From assembly GCA_037903475.1 (NCBI GenBank), contig JBAJFG010000047.1, forward strand, positions 4,068,001 through 4,132,000: a stretch of 64,000 nt of DNA, in the 5' to 3' direction. The position numbers and the translations under genes are program-made. A model generated the notes under the pieces. The model was not told the DNA's origin. It saw nothing but the letters and a program-made list of their open reading frames with translations, and did not search any database. This DNA is from Ancylostoma caninum. Its lineage: Eukaryota > Nematoda > Chromadorea > Rhabditida > Ancylostomatidae. Shown piece by piece: positions 11,669-23,000 of the stretch (positions are counted from its first letter, which is position 1; each line of letters starts with the position of its first letter).

Positions 11669-11815
11669 CTATTGAAACAGACTGTGACATGAAGCAAAGA
11701 AACCAACCGACGTCACGACCGCACTAAGTTTTTCTTTCATGTCTGCCGGCAAGCCTTGACTCGAATCGGCGTTTACTTGAACGGCAATAGCCACCACGGC
11801 GCAGAACAGCTGCAT
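11669..11815 (-). CDS. Candidate first exon with signal peptide
   Basis: A Met at 11815 (minus strand) starts MQLFCAVVAIAVQVNA, a short N-terminus with a hydrophobic core and a small-residue cleavage site, then DSSQGLPADMKEKLS. This is the usual look of a small secreted nematode protein. The frame stays open to 11669, but an earlier splice donor is likely. It may belong with the unidentified terminal exon at 10292-10390 on the same strand. There is no family assignment, and the longer upstream extension of the frame looks non-coding. Confidence 0.35.
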   Translation of the reverse strand: MQLFCAVVAIAVQVNADSSQGLPADMKEKLSAVVTSVGFFASCHSLFQ

Positions 11816-12630
11816 GAAAACTTTCACCGAGAAGTCACTTAATAAGTGATTTGGAAAGTGAGTCTGGTGCTCACCGAAAAGATCATTGAGATCAGTGAGA
11901 AGGGAAACTTCTCCACGGTGACTGAAATTTTCGACACATTTTATACAGATCACTGGATTTATACTGCTCCCAAAGTGCACAAAAAAGTGATTAATCTCGC
12001 TAATTGGTAGTGTTTTTATACACATAGCCAGAACCAACACCACTGATGTGCAAAACAAGCTTCTAGCGACCGCCAAAACCAAAATATCCATATGACTTGA
12101 ATATTGCTAAAACTGAGATTTTCAAAGTGATCGTGATTGATAGCAGTACATCTACTGCAACGCTGACGAAAAGCTTAGCCACCATGGAATGCGATCTCCG
12201 TTCCTCTCCTACCACAGTGTACGACATTTTTCACATGTGCTCCTTCGTGGAATAGTTACCTCATATAGGCACACTGTACCACGGTCCTGCCGTAGTGTTT
12301 CCCGATCGCTCTACACTGTGTTGAAGATAACTGTGAGGAAATATTTTGAATATAACATGAAAATCAGTCTATTCTTCTGTTTATCTGTAGTTCAGTTATT
12401 CCTGTTCAAACACATTCAGCCCACGACACATTGCAAATTTCATCTCAGTAAACCCTATGCTATCCGCTGGTATTGAAAATGATGTGTCATTGAGAAAGGT
12501 AACCATGTGATCACTCGATGTAATCTGAAACTATTAGTGGATTAACAGATGCAGGTTGGAGGCAGCAGATTGAAACAAATCATTAATTGCCATTGAGTGC
12601 ATTGTCGACCTTTTGTGGTTGTTGTTTGCC
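11816..12630. other. Intergenic stretch without supported features
   Basis: Open frames at 12189-12476 (plus) and 11816-12091 (minus) have no recognisable domains or splice context. The stretch ends at the second copy of the dispersed repeat. Confidence 0.35.
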
Positions 12631-13054
12631 TTTTTAGACTAATTGATCTTAGTGTCATCAGGTTCAACAGGATCTTTCCAGAGTTGGCGAAGCTCATTAC
12701 CTCCATAAATTAGCATCAGTTCCATTTGGAAAGATGTTTATCGTGCGACTGTTCGCTCTGCTTCATGACTTCAGTATCATCGTTCGCTCATCTCAAGGGT
12801 GGAAATAACTATTGGTCCTATGAAATTCGCGACGGTATGGTTATCAGACTGCACTTTCCTAGCTACTTCTTTGTTTGTAATCAGGGCGTTCCATCACCGA
12901 TGGAAGCAGCGACATTTTGATTGGCCGTCTCGAGCAGTATAGAGGAGCACTTTGCCCTCCATGGTATCGATGTTGCTTATCCCTTTCCATTTACCTTATT
13001 GCTCATGTACATTTACTAGACCTAGGATTTTGGTCATTATATGTTGCTTTGCTA
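12631..13054 (+). repeat. Dispersed repeat, copy 2 (plus orientation)
   Basis: Same family as 7961-8386 in inverted orientation. The frame that is open in copy 1 is interrupted here by stops and indels, so this copy is decayed. Confidence 0.75.
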
Positions 13055-14536
13055 ATAATTTCTCACCACTGACCGGTTCTACAAACCTCGAAATCATAGG
13101 ATACATGGAAGAAATTGTGAGGATTCTGAAATACCTAGAATGGTTTCCTCGATGCGTCCTCATCCGGATTATGCTGGGATTTCCGCGCGAATTTTTCATA
13201 TTTTCGTTGAAATAAACCTAAAAATCTTTGAGAAAAAGTTGAAAATCCACCGGAATCAGCGTGTCGGAAGGGTCCAGTATCTGTCAATAACTCAAACACG
13301 AAGGTGAGGTGAAAAGGTGACATACTGGCTTTAAGAGTAGAACTGCACGAATGTCTGAGTTGAAGTTACATAGTAGCTTGAAAAGAATTAGAAGCCTTTC
13401 TCAGAAGTGCTAGAAGCCACATAAGCAGCCTTTGGCGGTTGTCTCAGATTCGAGTTAAGCCCCACTCAGAGTTTTGCACCCGAGCGAGTCAATCACGTCA
13501 TTACATATCGGACTGCTGTGCAACGCTTGCTCACAGCTGCAAAACTCGCTAGAGAGGTCACTCTGAAAGGTATGTAGGTGTAGAATTTGTACATTGTTTT
13601 CGTTACATCGTCTAAGACGCAGGGAATTTCCTTTTTTTCTCATCAACGAAATTAGAGCCCAAAATGAACTGGCGATGTGAGTGGTAGCGATAGTGGAAAC
13701 GATGTCTATCGATCGCCACGCCCCATTTATTATTATCCCTCTTACTTCTGGGGTCTCATCATTCACCTTATCCATGTGGCGATCGCCTTCGGCTGTAGTG
13801 GCGATCGCCACTATTGCTGGCGAAGTAGGGGATACTCTAAAGGGGACTGCCGAAGTTGCTTTCCGAGAGTTCGTCAATCCCAAATCGCCCCTTCGAAAAT
13901 GAACAGTGGTCACAAAATGTTATCTTTACTGCTAAAGATCTGTGGATTATAAAAGCTGTAAGCTTCTCTAAGAAAGTGATTTTGAAGCGAGTTATGGGGT
14001 TTTGAAGCAAAGGCTCCAAAACGCGTATTATTCTTGCACCGCGTATGCCTTGCCCAGCCCCACACTTGCCGTCCGGCGACAACCCGCTGGGCGTCAAAGT
14101 GGGGAAAGCGGATTAATTGGTGGACTTCAGAAGCAGCTTTCCCACCATGGTTATTCCGCTTAAGGTTGCGGTTTTGCAAATTGTCAAGCACTACCTGGTC
14201 TCTTCATGGATATTCAGGAACTTTTTCCAGACACAAAAGAGAGGTCAACTGTTTTTGCTTTCCGATGCAACTAGATTCAGAATCACGTGATGCTAAACTA
14301 AATTATCTGCGGATAATCGGTAATGTTTCGTAATTCTTCACCATATTTGGAGTTTATCTCCAATTAGTGGTTGGAAATGGATTGTGATAAGGTGAGGGAT
14401 AAGATGAGCGTGCTCCCATGTTCTAGAGCGACTTTTGAACTTTTGAAGGTGGACTGTAACTAGTTTAACATTTTTCGCAAGAAGATTTGCTAGGCAGTAC
14501 AATCTCCTGGGAAAACTGAGCAAATTGTTTCGATAT
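13055..14536. other. Intergenic stretch with GCGATCGC palindromes
   Basis: Around 13700-13830, GGCGATCGCC-type palindromes recur at least twice, and a partly complementary flank suggests another foldback sequence. A 152-codon minus frame (13455-13913) overlaps it but has no protein-like features. Nothing else is assigned. Confidence 0.35.
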
Positions 14537-14540
14537 TTAA

Positions 14541-14825
14541 AGGCAGCAAGAGTAGAAATCCTTGACTCCGAGCTGAGGTGCGGGTGGTGAAGTATAGACT
14601 CGGAACGTCATAAATGTGAAACGAACACAGGCAATGATGGCTTACCTGCACAGAAACTGGAACTGTCGCCTGGCCGTATTCGCGCGCGGACGATGTCAGG
14701 TATGCGCGTCCCACCACGAAACCCTGGGAACTGAACGCATTTCGTACTACCTTCGCGCCAAACCATGCGCCGCAATGGCTTCAGCGCCGAGGAAAACTCG
14801 TACCGGCGCGAACTCGGCCAGGCGT
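14541..14825. mobile_element. One-armed copy of the TTAA/AGGCAGC foldback element family
   Basis: TTAA at 14537-14540 is followed by AGGCAGCAAGAG. The next 280 bp resemble the left part of the element at 58855-59310, including AAATGTGAAACGAACA, a GCCTGGCCGT.TTCG block and GCCAAACCA.GC.CCGCAATGGC. The complementary right arm is not seen, so this looks truncated. Confidence 0.6.
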
Positions 14826-15599
14826 ACGACGTTTACATCCAGGTCAGCGATGAGCTCATGTCCAACGACTCTTCCGCTTTCAAAATTAAGTCTATAGTCA
14901 GCTGCGTGTGAGCGTCAATGGAGGACTGAGGTGGTTCCTGAATATTATATTCGGACAGGTATTAGGTTACATGCCTCCCCACAGTGCACTTAATCACATG
15001 TTTTTTTAAATCGCCATGAATATTACCGAACGTTGTGTCATGGAATCATTTGACGTCAACGTGCTATACACCAATGCATCAAATTATTCTGCGATGCAAG
15101 CAATTTTTGAGCTGTTTTCTGGACACTTCAGGACCATTAATCTCAATGTTTTCAGGTCTGTGAAATCATGCTCATTTTGAGCATGTAGGCGGCTACAATG
15201 TATGTCGTTAGTACGGTAGATATGTCGCTTAAAGCAGAGGTTTCGCATTGAGGCAGAGGTTGGCTATAGTCTTGATGGCCAGAATTGAACCACCATCTTC
15301 GGAATGTCATGCTCTATTGTCTCTGCGATTGCTTTGTCATCTGTGCTACTGAAGACGAAGTAGTATTCCTTGGTTCGATGAACGAACAGTCTAAAAACAT
15401 GAAGCTCATAAGAAACGAAGCAACTAGTGGCTGGCTTCCCTTTGCGAACTTTCATTCTAAAATTATCAAAAGAGTCACTGAAAGAAATTGTATCACAAGC
15501 CTAGCAGAAAAAATATCTTGGCTCATTCTCACTTCTTCCACCCTATTCGATGAATAGAGCTGTTGTTACAAACAGATTCCGCACAACAACAGACGTTTG
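14826..15599. other. Intergenic stretch without supported features
   Basis: No exon or repeat was recognised. The short frame at 15285-15557 (plus) has no protein-like features. Confidence 0.3.
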
Positions 15600-15870
15600 T
15601 AGTGTACCTGCAGAGAAGGAGAATAGCCATTACTAACTCAATAGACCAATCTAATAGGTACGAAAGCTATATATGTACTTCAAAGCGACGCAGAAGAGTG
15701 CACCTCATAAATCGCAATACTACCATATCAGAACACGTGCCCTTCTGTAAGCCGTTCACCTCCGATGAAGTGGGCACGTGCCTGAGGCGAGCTGCTTTAG
15801 ACAACATTGTCTCAGTAGAAGAAATAAAATAGAGACTCTGAAGCGCCAATTCCAAACTAAATAGCAGTCT
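15600..15870 (+). pseudogene. Penelope-like element remnant (linker between RT and GIY-YIG)
   Basis: The plus-strand reading around 15730-15840 (VPFCKPFTSDEVGTCLRRA, then ALDNIVSVEEIK) resembles the conserved segment of nematode Penelope-like polyproteins just before the cysteine motif and GIY-YIG domain. A stop follows at once, and only fragmentary similarity continues. Together with 28.2-28.8 kb and 26.7-27.0 kb this suggests several decayed Penelope copies. The call rests on recalled family sequence. Confidence 0.35.
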
Positions 15871-16447
15871 CGGCAGCCTCAGAAGGTTACAACACTATGG
15901 AGCGAATTTTAAAGTTAATGTAAATATCTTGGAACAAGAACCTGAAATATCAGCCCGCAAAACCTTGAAGGTGTTGTGGATCTAGACGAAAAATTCGAAT
16001 GTGAACCGCAACCAAAAATGCCTATCAGGTATACGATATCTCGCGTCATATCAGGGACTGTTGTTATGGTTCAAAGAAGGCGTTCAAGTCATTTGTTTGA
16101 GAGGACAGTCAGCAGTAGTTAGCAACATCACGGTTTTCACATGAAAAGGCGAGCATATGCCTACAATCTAGATCTGTTGTTTAAAAAATAGGCAGAAAGT
16201 TTTGTTAACATGGTCCTGGCGAGATTTGATCGCATTGTTGGATTGCCGAACCGCTCATGTCAGGCTCTGAAGATGGGAAAGTCAGTTAATTTTACTACTT
16301 TGTCAACCTTGTGTGTAGGCAAATAACAACTGAAACATCGATTAAACATGCAGAGATTCATCAACACTCAGACGTTTCCTGTTAGAGCCAGCAAACATTG
16401 TAAAATAACTTGTTCAACAATAGGGTATGCGCTCCTTTGGGTGAATA
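15871..16447. other. Intergenic stretch without supported features
   Basis: No coding or repeat structure was recognised up to the TA that flanks the mariner element. Confidence 0.3.
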
Positions 16448-16449
16448 TA

Positions 16450-17717
16450 TTAGGTGCGTGCAAAAATTCCGGGGCAGTTGGTGGTATGTCACCGTTGAAC
16501 GTCGTTTTGCCCCTTGTAATTGGAATATCCTGCAACTGTTTTCAAATATGCTGGTAGCCCAATACATCTGCTACCTATACCACTTTTGGCTCGGGTCTAC
16601 ATCACATCGTTGCTCTGTTTTGGGTGTAAAACCTGTGCCATGAGCTATACAATAATTTGAGGAATTTCGCTTTATGAAATGAAATCTAGACGATCAACAA
16701 GAGAAGCGACCCAAAGCATCAGTTATGTGTTTGTGGAGAATATGTTCCCTAAAACGCCAGGTGCTTGAGGGTTCCTAGGAATTCTGAGCGGAGATGAGAG
16801 CCTGGAAAATGCTTCTCAAGTTGGTCAGAGATTCGGTCATCGCAAAGGCGCCAGGAAAGAGCAGGTTGAACCAATCCTTGTGCAAACTGTGCAAGACATT
16901 ACGGGGAATTTATTCAACAATATGAATATCACTTGAGGAAAATCGGTAAGAAGGGGAAGGTGAGGAGATGGGTTTTGCGTGAGTTGAGCGAAGAGCACCA
17001 GTGTCCACACTGGCAAGTCTGCAGATATTCGACCTTCAGATTTCCCAACGATTCGTCTCATGGAAGAATTGTTTTTGATGATAGAGAGTGGGTCAGATAC
17101 GACAATAGGGGAAGGTCATCCCAAAGTCCGGGCTCCTTCCACCCACCTAAAAAATGGCCGAACCATCACTACCTTCTTCGAATAAAAATTGACCTTCTAT
17201 GGTCAGTAACGTGACTCATCTGTAATGAATTTTTTTGAAATGAATGCACAATAATTGCCTTGTGGCGGTTTCTTTTCCCTAAAGTTATCGCGGTAAAACT
17301 CTCCAGCATAGGGCCGACACAGGCGGAAATATGTGGTCTAATCAGGCTGTGGGTTGGCGCACACCAGCATGTTGTAGTGTCAACCGTATAAAGAATTGGC
17401 CATTCGTGCTCCGAAGCTAACCTGTATTACTTCTAATGCCTGCCTCTTACAGACTACCCCCATTTCAACCTTCTATGGCTTCTCCTCCGCTGTAAAACTT
17501 TTAATGAACAGACCCTACTTGCAAACGACGTGTGCCATTATTACAGGTGTAGACCTGTCAAATTTTAAATTTTCAAAAAAATCTTCTCTGTGCCATATTG
17601 GCAACATTACGCAGATGCCAATGCTTTTTGTTCTGAACAAAATTGCCGACTTTGAGTCAAGTTATGACGTTTTGAAAAATTAGGTGCAACTGCCCCGGAA
17701 CTTTTGCACGCACCTAA
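16450..17717 (+). mobile_element. Mariner-family transposon, full length (1268 bp) with decayed transposase
   Basis: The ends are inverted repeats of about 31 bp: left TTAGGTGCGTGCAAAAATTC, then CGGGGCAGTTG; the right end is its reverse complement with one or two changes. A TA flanks each side (16448-16449, 17718-17719). These ends, the TA target duplication and the length are all standard for mariner. The plus-strand interior (16930-17210) reads like mariner transposase in broken frames: HLRKIGKKGKVRRWVLRELS, then RIVFDDREWVRYDNRGRSSQ, matching the conserved HELTE region and the catalytic IVTGDEKW..Y region. Frameshifts and stops make it inactive. Confidence 0.8.
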
Positions 17718-20700
17718 TACTAACATGGGCAAGCCTAGGGGGGCCGATGCATCATTGCGATTACTCGGGATAAACGCGCTGACGTGAGCAAGAACGATGT
17801 GTAAATTGCGAATGTGTTGAAGGTTACCCTGGGTAATTTCAATGATGCATACGCCACCTGATTATTCGTGCCCAGAGACGAATAGCGGGCGTACAGCGCA
17901 CATAACCGCCTCCTTAAAAAAAACAAACATTCCTTGCGAGGTATGATGTTACAATGAATTTTACAGCGGAATTGATATGGATCATGAAGTCGGCAGCAGT
18001 TGGCAGACAATAGTGTTGACTAAACCTGTTTCCCAAAGTTGTCATAGTCCCTGAGGTATTTACTTAACTACAGAAAGACGTTTTCTGTTTCACAAGGTCA
18101 CTTCCACAGTCTGTGATCCCCCAAAGGTTTTCTGTAATGACTAATTCGAATTTTATCACGGAAGGTGTTTTTCAGCTTGGCCAATTCGTCAAACAACGGT
18201 CATCGCGCGGCAGTCGGCCGAACTCTTGTCGGCAAATAGGTAAGAATGACGTGTGCATCAACCAAATGAAAGAGAAGCGACACTGTCACCCTGTCCGCCT
18301 CGACAATACATCATAATTCCACAGTACTCTCAGAATACTTCGTGAAAAACGAAATCCTTCGTTGACACTTCCCTGTCCTTTTGCAGTTTTCAAGGTGAAA
18401 ATCTCATGTTTGTCCATTTAAGGACCTGTTCTCGAAAACACTCCGCCAACGTGATTATGTTTTTTTTTGCGCTAACTCAAGCCACTGAAAGGTCACTGAA
18501 TTTGGAAAGTCTGCCGACTCCGCCTTGTTCGGTCACAAAATTCACCCATCCACTTTAAATACGCCGCTTTACAACGCGGCATACGGCGATATCAAGTTTT
18601 CCATTGTTTCGCCTCAGTTTATCACTGTAATTTCAGGACTTTCCACTGATACGCTTAATCGAATTATGTGTAAATAGGAATAATCCCATGATATTTTATA
18701 CTTCGCATCCCAGAATAAGTGTTGCTTGTTGATTTGCTTATTTATAAAGTGCTAAAATTTGCCGTGAAATCACCAAAACTTCTTCCTTGCAACCTTTTCA
18801 ACCTTGCTAAATGTGTGCTGTTGACATTTGATTTATTTGTTTATTTATTCAGTTATCTATTTATTTACCTACTTTATAAATTATCCTCATTGTGCTGCTT
18901 ACAAATGCAACTCCGGTGGAATATGCTTACGACGGTTATGAACAAGAGGAAGGGGTGATTTCATATAATATAATACATAGTTGTCTACTCAGCAATAAAT
19001 AGAACCTCTATCAATGTTTTAGTCTCGGGCAGCGCTCAAGGGGCGCGCGATTAGTTGGTGTTGATTACTAGTACCTGTCTCAAAAAAAGGAAGGAAAGTA
19101 AATAAGGAAGCGCTTAGAATAACAAAGAGGCCTACCTGGTCAGCGGCGCAATCCCTATATGTGAAAATAGTAGTAAAATTGTCATAAATTTAAGCTTGAA
19201 CATCCGTTCCCCTCCCGCCTTACCCGCTAACCCACGTTGGTAAGCGTTAACCTAAAAGATCAACAGTAGGACTAACGCGTATCGACGTGGGTTAACGAGT
19301 GATGCAGCGCGGCCGCCCTTTCTAGAGGTGCAATAACGATGGATCTTTGCTGTCAGTCTGCAAAAATGCCGGATAAGTAAACATTGGAGGGTCGAAAGAG
19401 GAATTCCCTATCGCGCAACAGAGGTACCGCCCCTTTTTCGCTCGCAGTGAGCACACAAACAACGATTTGAACGATCACAAGCCGGTCTTAATGTAGTCTG
19501 CATAATTTTGAGCCAGCACGCATCATTGAAACTATCCAGGTTAGATGTTTCTACCCCATTGTTAACGTGGATAACTTCAGAGATTTTAGTAGTTTACCCT
19601 GGGTAATCTCAGTGGTGCATGCCGACCTTAATTGAAGCAACTTTTTCGATGTTAAAAAGACCAACACATTCTGTACATTCACGCCACGTAAATCAAAAGT
19701 CTCATGAATCAATGGAAACTCTTAGAAGGAGCTTGAAGTGTGGATTCATTATGGGAGGGCGACTCACACGTGCTAGCTGTCCGCCTTACCTCGCCGTTAG
19801 CAACATCTGTCACATTTTCCGAATCATAGAACTTGGAATGCTGTACGCGTCACACTTTGTCAGTTTGCTGAAGCCAACTAGTAGAAACCGCGGCTGATTG
19901 TAGCTCCAGAAAAAAGCATTTGAATGCACTTTGCACATCTATTCCTGAAGAGGCGTGTCAGAAAGGTTTACCATCTGCTAATGTGTATGTTAATCACGGA
20001 AATGAACGCAGTATGAAGGATTGGCACAATGGAAAAATTTTTTTAGTTCCATTGTACCGACTGCATCATTTTTTTTAAATTTTATTCATTTGCTAATACA
20101 TGGAAGGATTATCAGAGCAAGAATAAAATTCCCTTTACATAACCCGGCATAGATGATAGTAACAATAGTATGTGAACGAAATTCCTTCCAAGTCACCCCT
20201 AGTAGTGGGAGTGATAACTTTGAAGAAATTCGTGACGTTTACACTGGTGCCGCCAATAAGTACATTCTACAAATTCAACTTAATTTTTTTGATTTACTCA
20301 TAAATTTGACGCGAACCTCATTTTGAACCTTTGCTAGGAACCCGATAGTCAGTATAGATCTTTTCATAGGTTGTACCATCTCTCCACTTTCTCACCTTGA
20401 CGTGACGAGGCCTTTCATTATCGCCATCATGAGCATTTCGCGGCGAAGTGACATCGGAACGCCCTTGGCGCGTGACTCTAAAAAAATGTAACGCAGCACT
20501 CGGGAGTTGTCGCGGAGTCATTGTTGGGACATGAGATGGGCTAGGATGAGCCTAACTACCATCGCGCAGGGGCAGACCGAGAGGAATGGGAGGGAAAGGA
20601 GGGATGGAGTATGGTTTTCGCGATGGAAGGGCCAGCCCAATCCAAGAGTAGGTTTTTCTCCCAAAATTGGTGGTGAATTAGTGTGGTCAAAGTTGAATAT

Positions 20701-20850
20701 TTCAAAGGAAAAACAGTAATTAAAGCAAGAACTCTCGGTAATGGCGACCTACAGTGATGTATTCTCTATATGTAGAGCGGTATTCATCATTGAGCTTACC
20801 CAGGGTAAATATGTTGCCGCCCTTGTGTGATGTTAACTCGTTTAACCTGA
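17718..20850. other. Intergenic stretch with scattered TTACCCWGGGTAA copies
   Basis: No gene is supported. Copies of the palindrome with ATGCATCATTG-like flanks occur near 17740-17855 (two), 19590-19620 and 20785-20810. A short hairpin with CAATGGAA/TTCCATTG arms is near 20029-20055. Long T/A-rich parts (18640-18960) hold nothing recognisable. Confidence 0.45.
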
Positions 20851-21442
20851 GGCCTGATGCCGGCATAGCCGCGGCCAGCCACCTTTGGCCGACCAGAATT
20901 TAGAAGAATATGCTGATTTCAGCAGGAAAGCGGCAACATCATGCAAAATGTCACTGATAGTAGTGTTCAGAACCTCAAATAAACGCCGATGCACAGTTTC
21001 AGAAAATTCTGTGAGATGCAATACCTACCGTACACCTACCGTAACCCCACTAAAATGGTGTTATTATGAGAAATTGATGCGTTTTCAGTGCACAGCACCT
21101 AAAATAACCCCTCCTTGCAAAGTTCCAGCCAAATGTTTTTCTTGAAGTTCCTGGCCACATTTGGCCGCCTTTCAAAAGTGGGCCAAATGTGGCCGCCTTC
21201 GTGGCCATTAAGGGCTGGCTAGCTACATGGCACCGAAATTTACGGTTTCCACCATTACCGTAATTTCACCACAGCGAGGTGCTGGTACAAAATGAATGCG
21301 ATATTTGTATTCAACGCACCGAATAACCCTTATTTTCGAAATTTAAAAGAATTCTGTGAAATACCGTATCTACAGTATACATGTCAGTGGCCAAATCTGG
21401 CCGGCCAAAGGTGGTTGGCCGCAGCCATGCCGGCATCAGGCC
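20851..21442. mobile_element. Foldback MITE, 592 bp, about 55-bp inverted ends
   Basis: GGCCTGATGCCGGCAT at 20851 pairs with ATGCCGGCATCAGGCC ending at 21442. Pairing continues inward through GCGGCCA.CCACCTTTGGCC. Internally there are GGCCAAATGTGGCC-type palindromes. At 20990-21060 and 21285-21380 it carries a unit also found in the 44.6-46.6 kb cluster (CACGAATATC-like and TACCGTA-like blocks). No coding capacity. Confidence 0.7.
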
Positions 21443-22239
21443 CCTGGATAGTCTCAGTTATACATGAGGCCCCAGGATGTCATGACAACGGAAAAAATCC
21501 TAGTCTTTTCCCAGTTTCCCATGCCTTCCCTAGATAATCTCAGTTTATTAGTAGGTTTGGCCTAAAAATCTTGACATCTGCCCTTAAAATGTTAACATTT
21601 TTGATTTAGAGGCCAGAAAAACCAGCCGAAAACCCCGTCGAACACATTCTTTGTTCCCTTACCTAATAAAATGGTTTTTGTGGATTCGGAGAATTGAGGG
21701 CGTCGTTTATCGACATGGAATGAGTGAGTTCGTGCTATTCTGAGGATCATAGAAAGTTGGACGAGCGTTGTTCTGCCATTCATCGACAATGGTGGTTGTT
21801 ACCCAGCAAACATCTACCGAAATGATTACTTTTATTGGAAAATGAGCAACTAACCCTTATTCATTGTATCTCTCACTTCCTCTTTATGATCATTTTTTGT
21901 TGTTCTTTGACTTAATAGCCGTCATAAACGTCGTTCATTGTGTATCCGATGTTTTAGTGGCAGAGTTTCTGTAGACCAATCACGATTAACGACGAGTTTT
22001 CAGTTCAGTTCTTCTTGTGAAGATTGTCCCGTCGCAAGGTATTATATAAGTAAAGTAGATGCCTGTCCCTTTACCGTCCTTGTCCATCCCCCTCCTCACC
22101 TCTACTGCTGTGGTTTGTAGTCGCAATTTTATTGAAAGAACTGTCTCCTCATTCGATGACGCGCGACTCGCGTCATTACCAAAAGTTCACCGAGCGATCT
22201 TCAGCCGAATCACATTTGCCCTCTTCCCTAATACTCACC
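21443..22239. other. Intergenic stretch without supported features
   Basis: Nothing recognisable apart from low-level similarity to the downstream palindrome array near its right edge. Confidence 0.3.
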
Positions 22240-23000
22240 TCTCTCCTGGATCTGGATTCATAACCCGGGGTAATACTCAGCTCTCCTGGGTTAGGATGCA
22301 TTATCGAGACTACCCATGACAAACGCGTCAACGTACTCAATGTTACCCATTACCCGGCACATATCAGCATGCTTATGCGCATGCATCGCTGAGATTACCC
22401 TGAGTAAATTAACCAACTTCGCTCACCTTGAGCAAGGACGTCAACACTTTTACTCTGGATAATCTCGAGGCAGCGGTTATAAATCGCAGAACACCCGCAG
22501 CTTTTTTCTCCATCCAGAGGCCGCATTCATCTTTAAGATTAGCCAGGGTGAACGTGCTAACTCCTTCCCTCAAAATTTACCCATTGATGCCACGGACATG
22601 TACACATTTACCTGGGTGATCTTAGCGATGTAACCAGCTCCTGGAGGCATCGTTGAGATTACCTTGGGTTCTCATCTCATTAACATCTCCAGAATTACCC
22701 ATCGCCAGCACGGATGTCAGGGCGTTTACCCTGGGTAACATCAACGGTGTAACCATGACCTGAAGTCGCATTCATCATTGAGATTACCCAGGGTAAACGT
22801 GATAACACCATACAAACTTACCGAGCGTTAACACTGGCATCATCACGTTACCTTGGGTCATCTTAGTGATGCATCCAGGCCCTGGATGCATCATTGGCCT
22901 TATCCAGGGTGAGCGTGTTGGCGCCCATGTTGACGACTGGTAGGTTCGTGTGTCCATACCCACTTGCTACCCATGGGTATGAGATAACCTGTCCTCCTAA
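22240..23000. repeat. Degenerate array of the palindrome TTACCCWGGGTAA
   Basis: At least twelve copies or near-copies of GAGATTACCCAGGGTAA or its complement occur in about 760 bp, commonly 50-70 bp apart. Linkers contain GATGCATCATTG, CGTG.TAAC and TTAGCGATG.AACC. Copies alternate in apparent orientation because the core is palindromic. Isolated copies occur at 17.7-17.9, 19.6 and 20.8 kb, so the unit is dispersed as well as clustered. Confidence 0.7.

Noticed and set aside
13455..13913. 152-codon minus-strand frame
   Set aside because: It overlaps GCGATCGC palindromes, and both strands are open through part of it, which points to composition and not coding.
22240..23000. CRISPR-like regular repeats
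   Set aside because: Repeats are degenerate, spacing is irregular, and the genome is eukaryotic with no cas genes.
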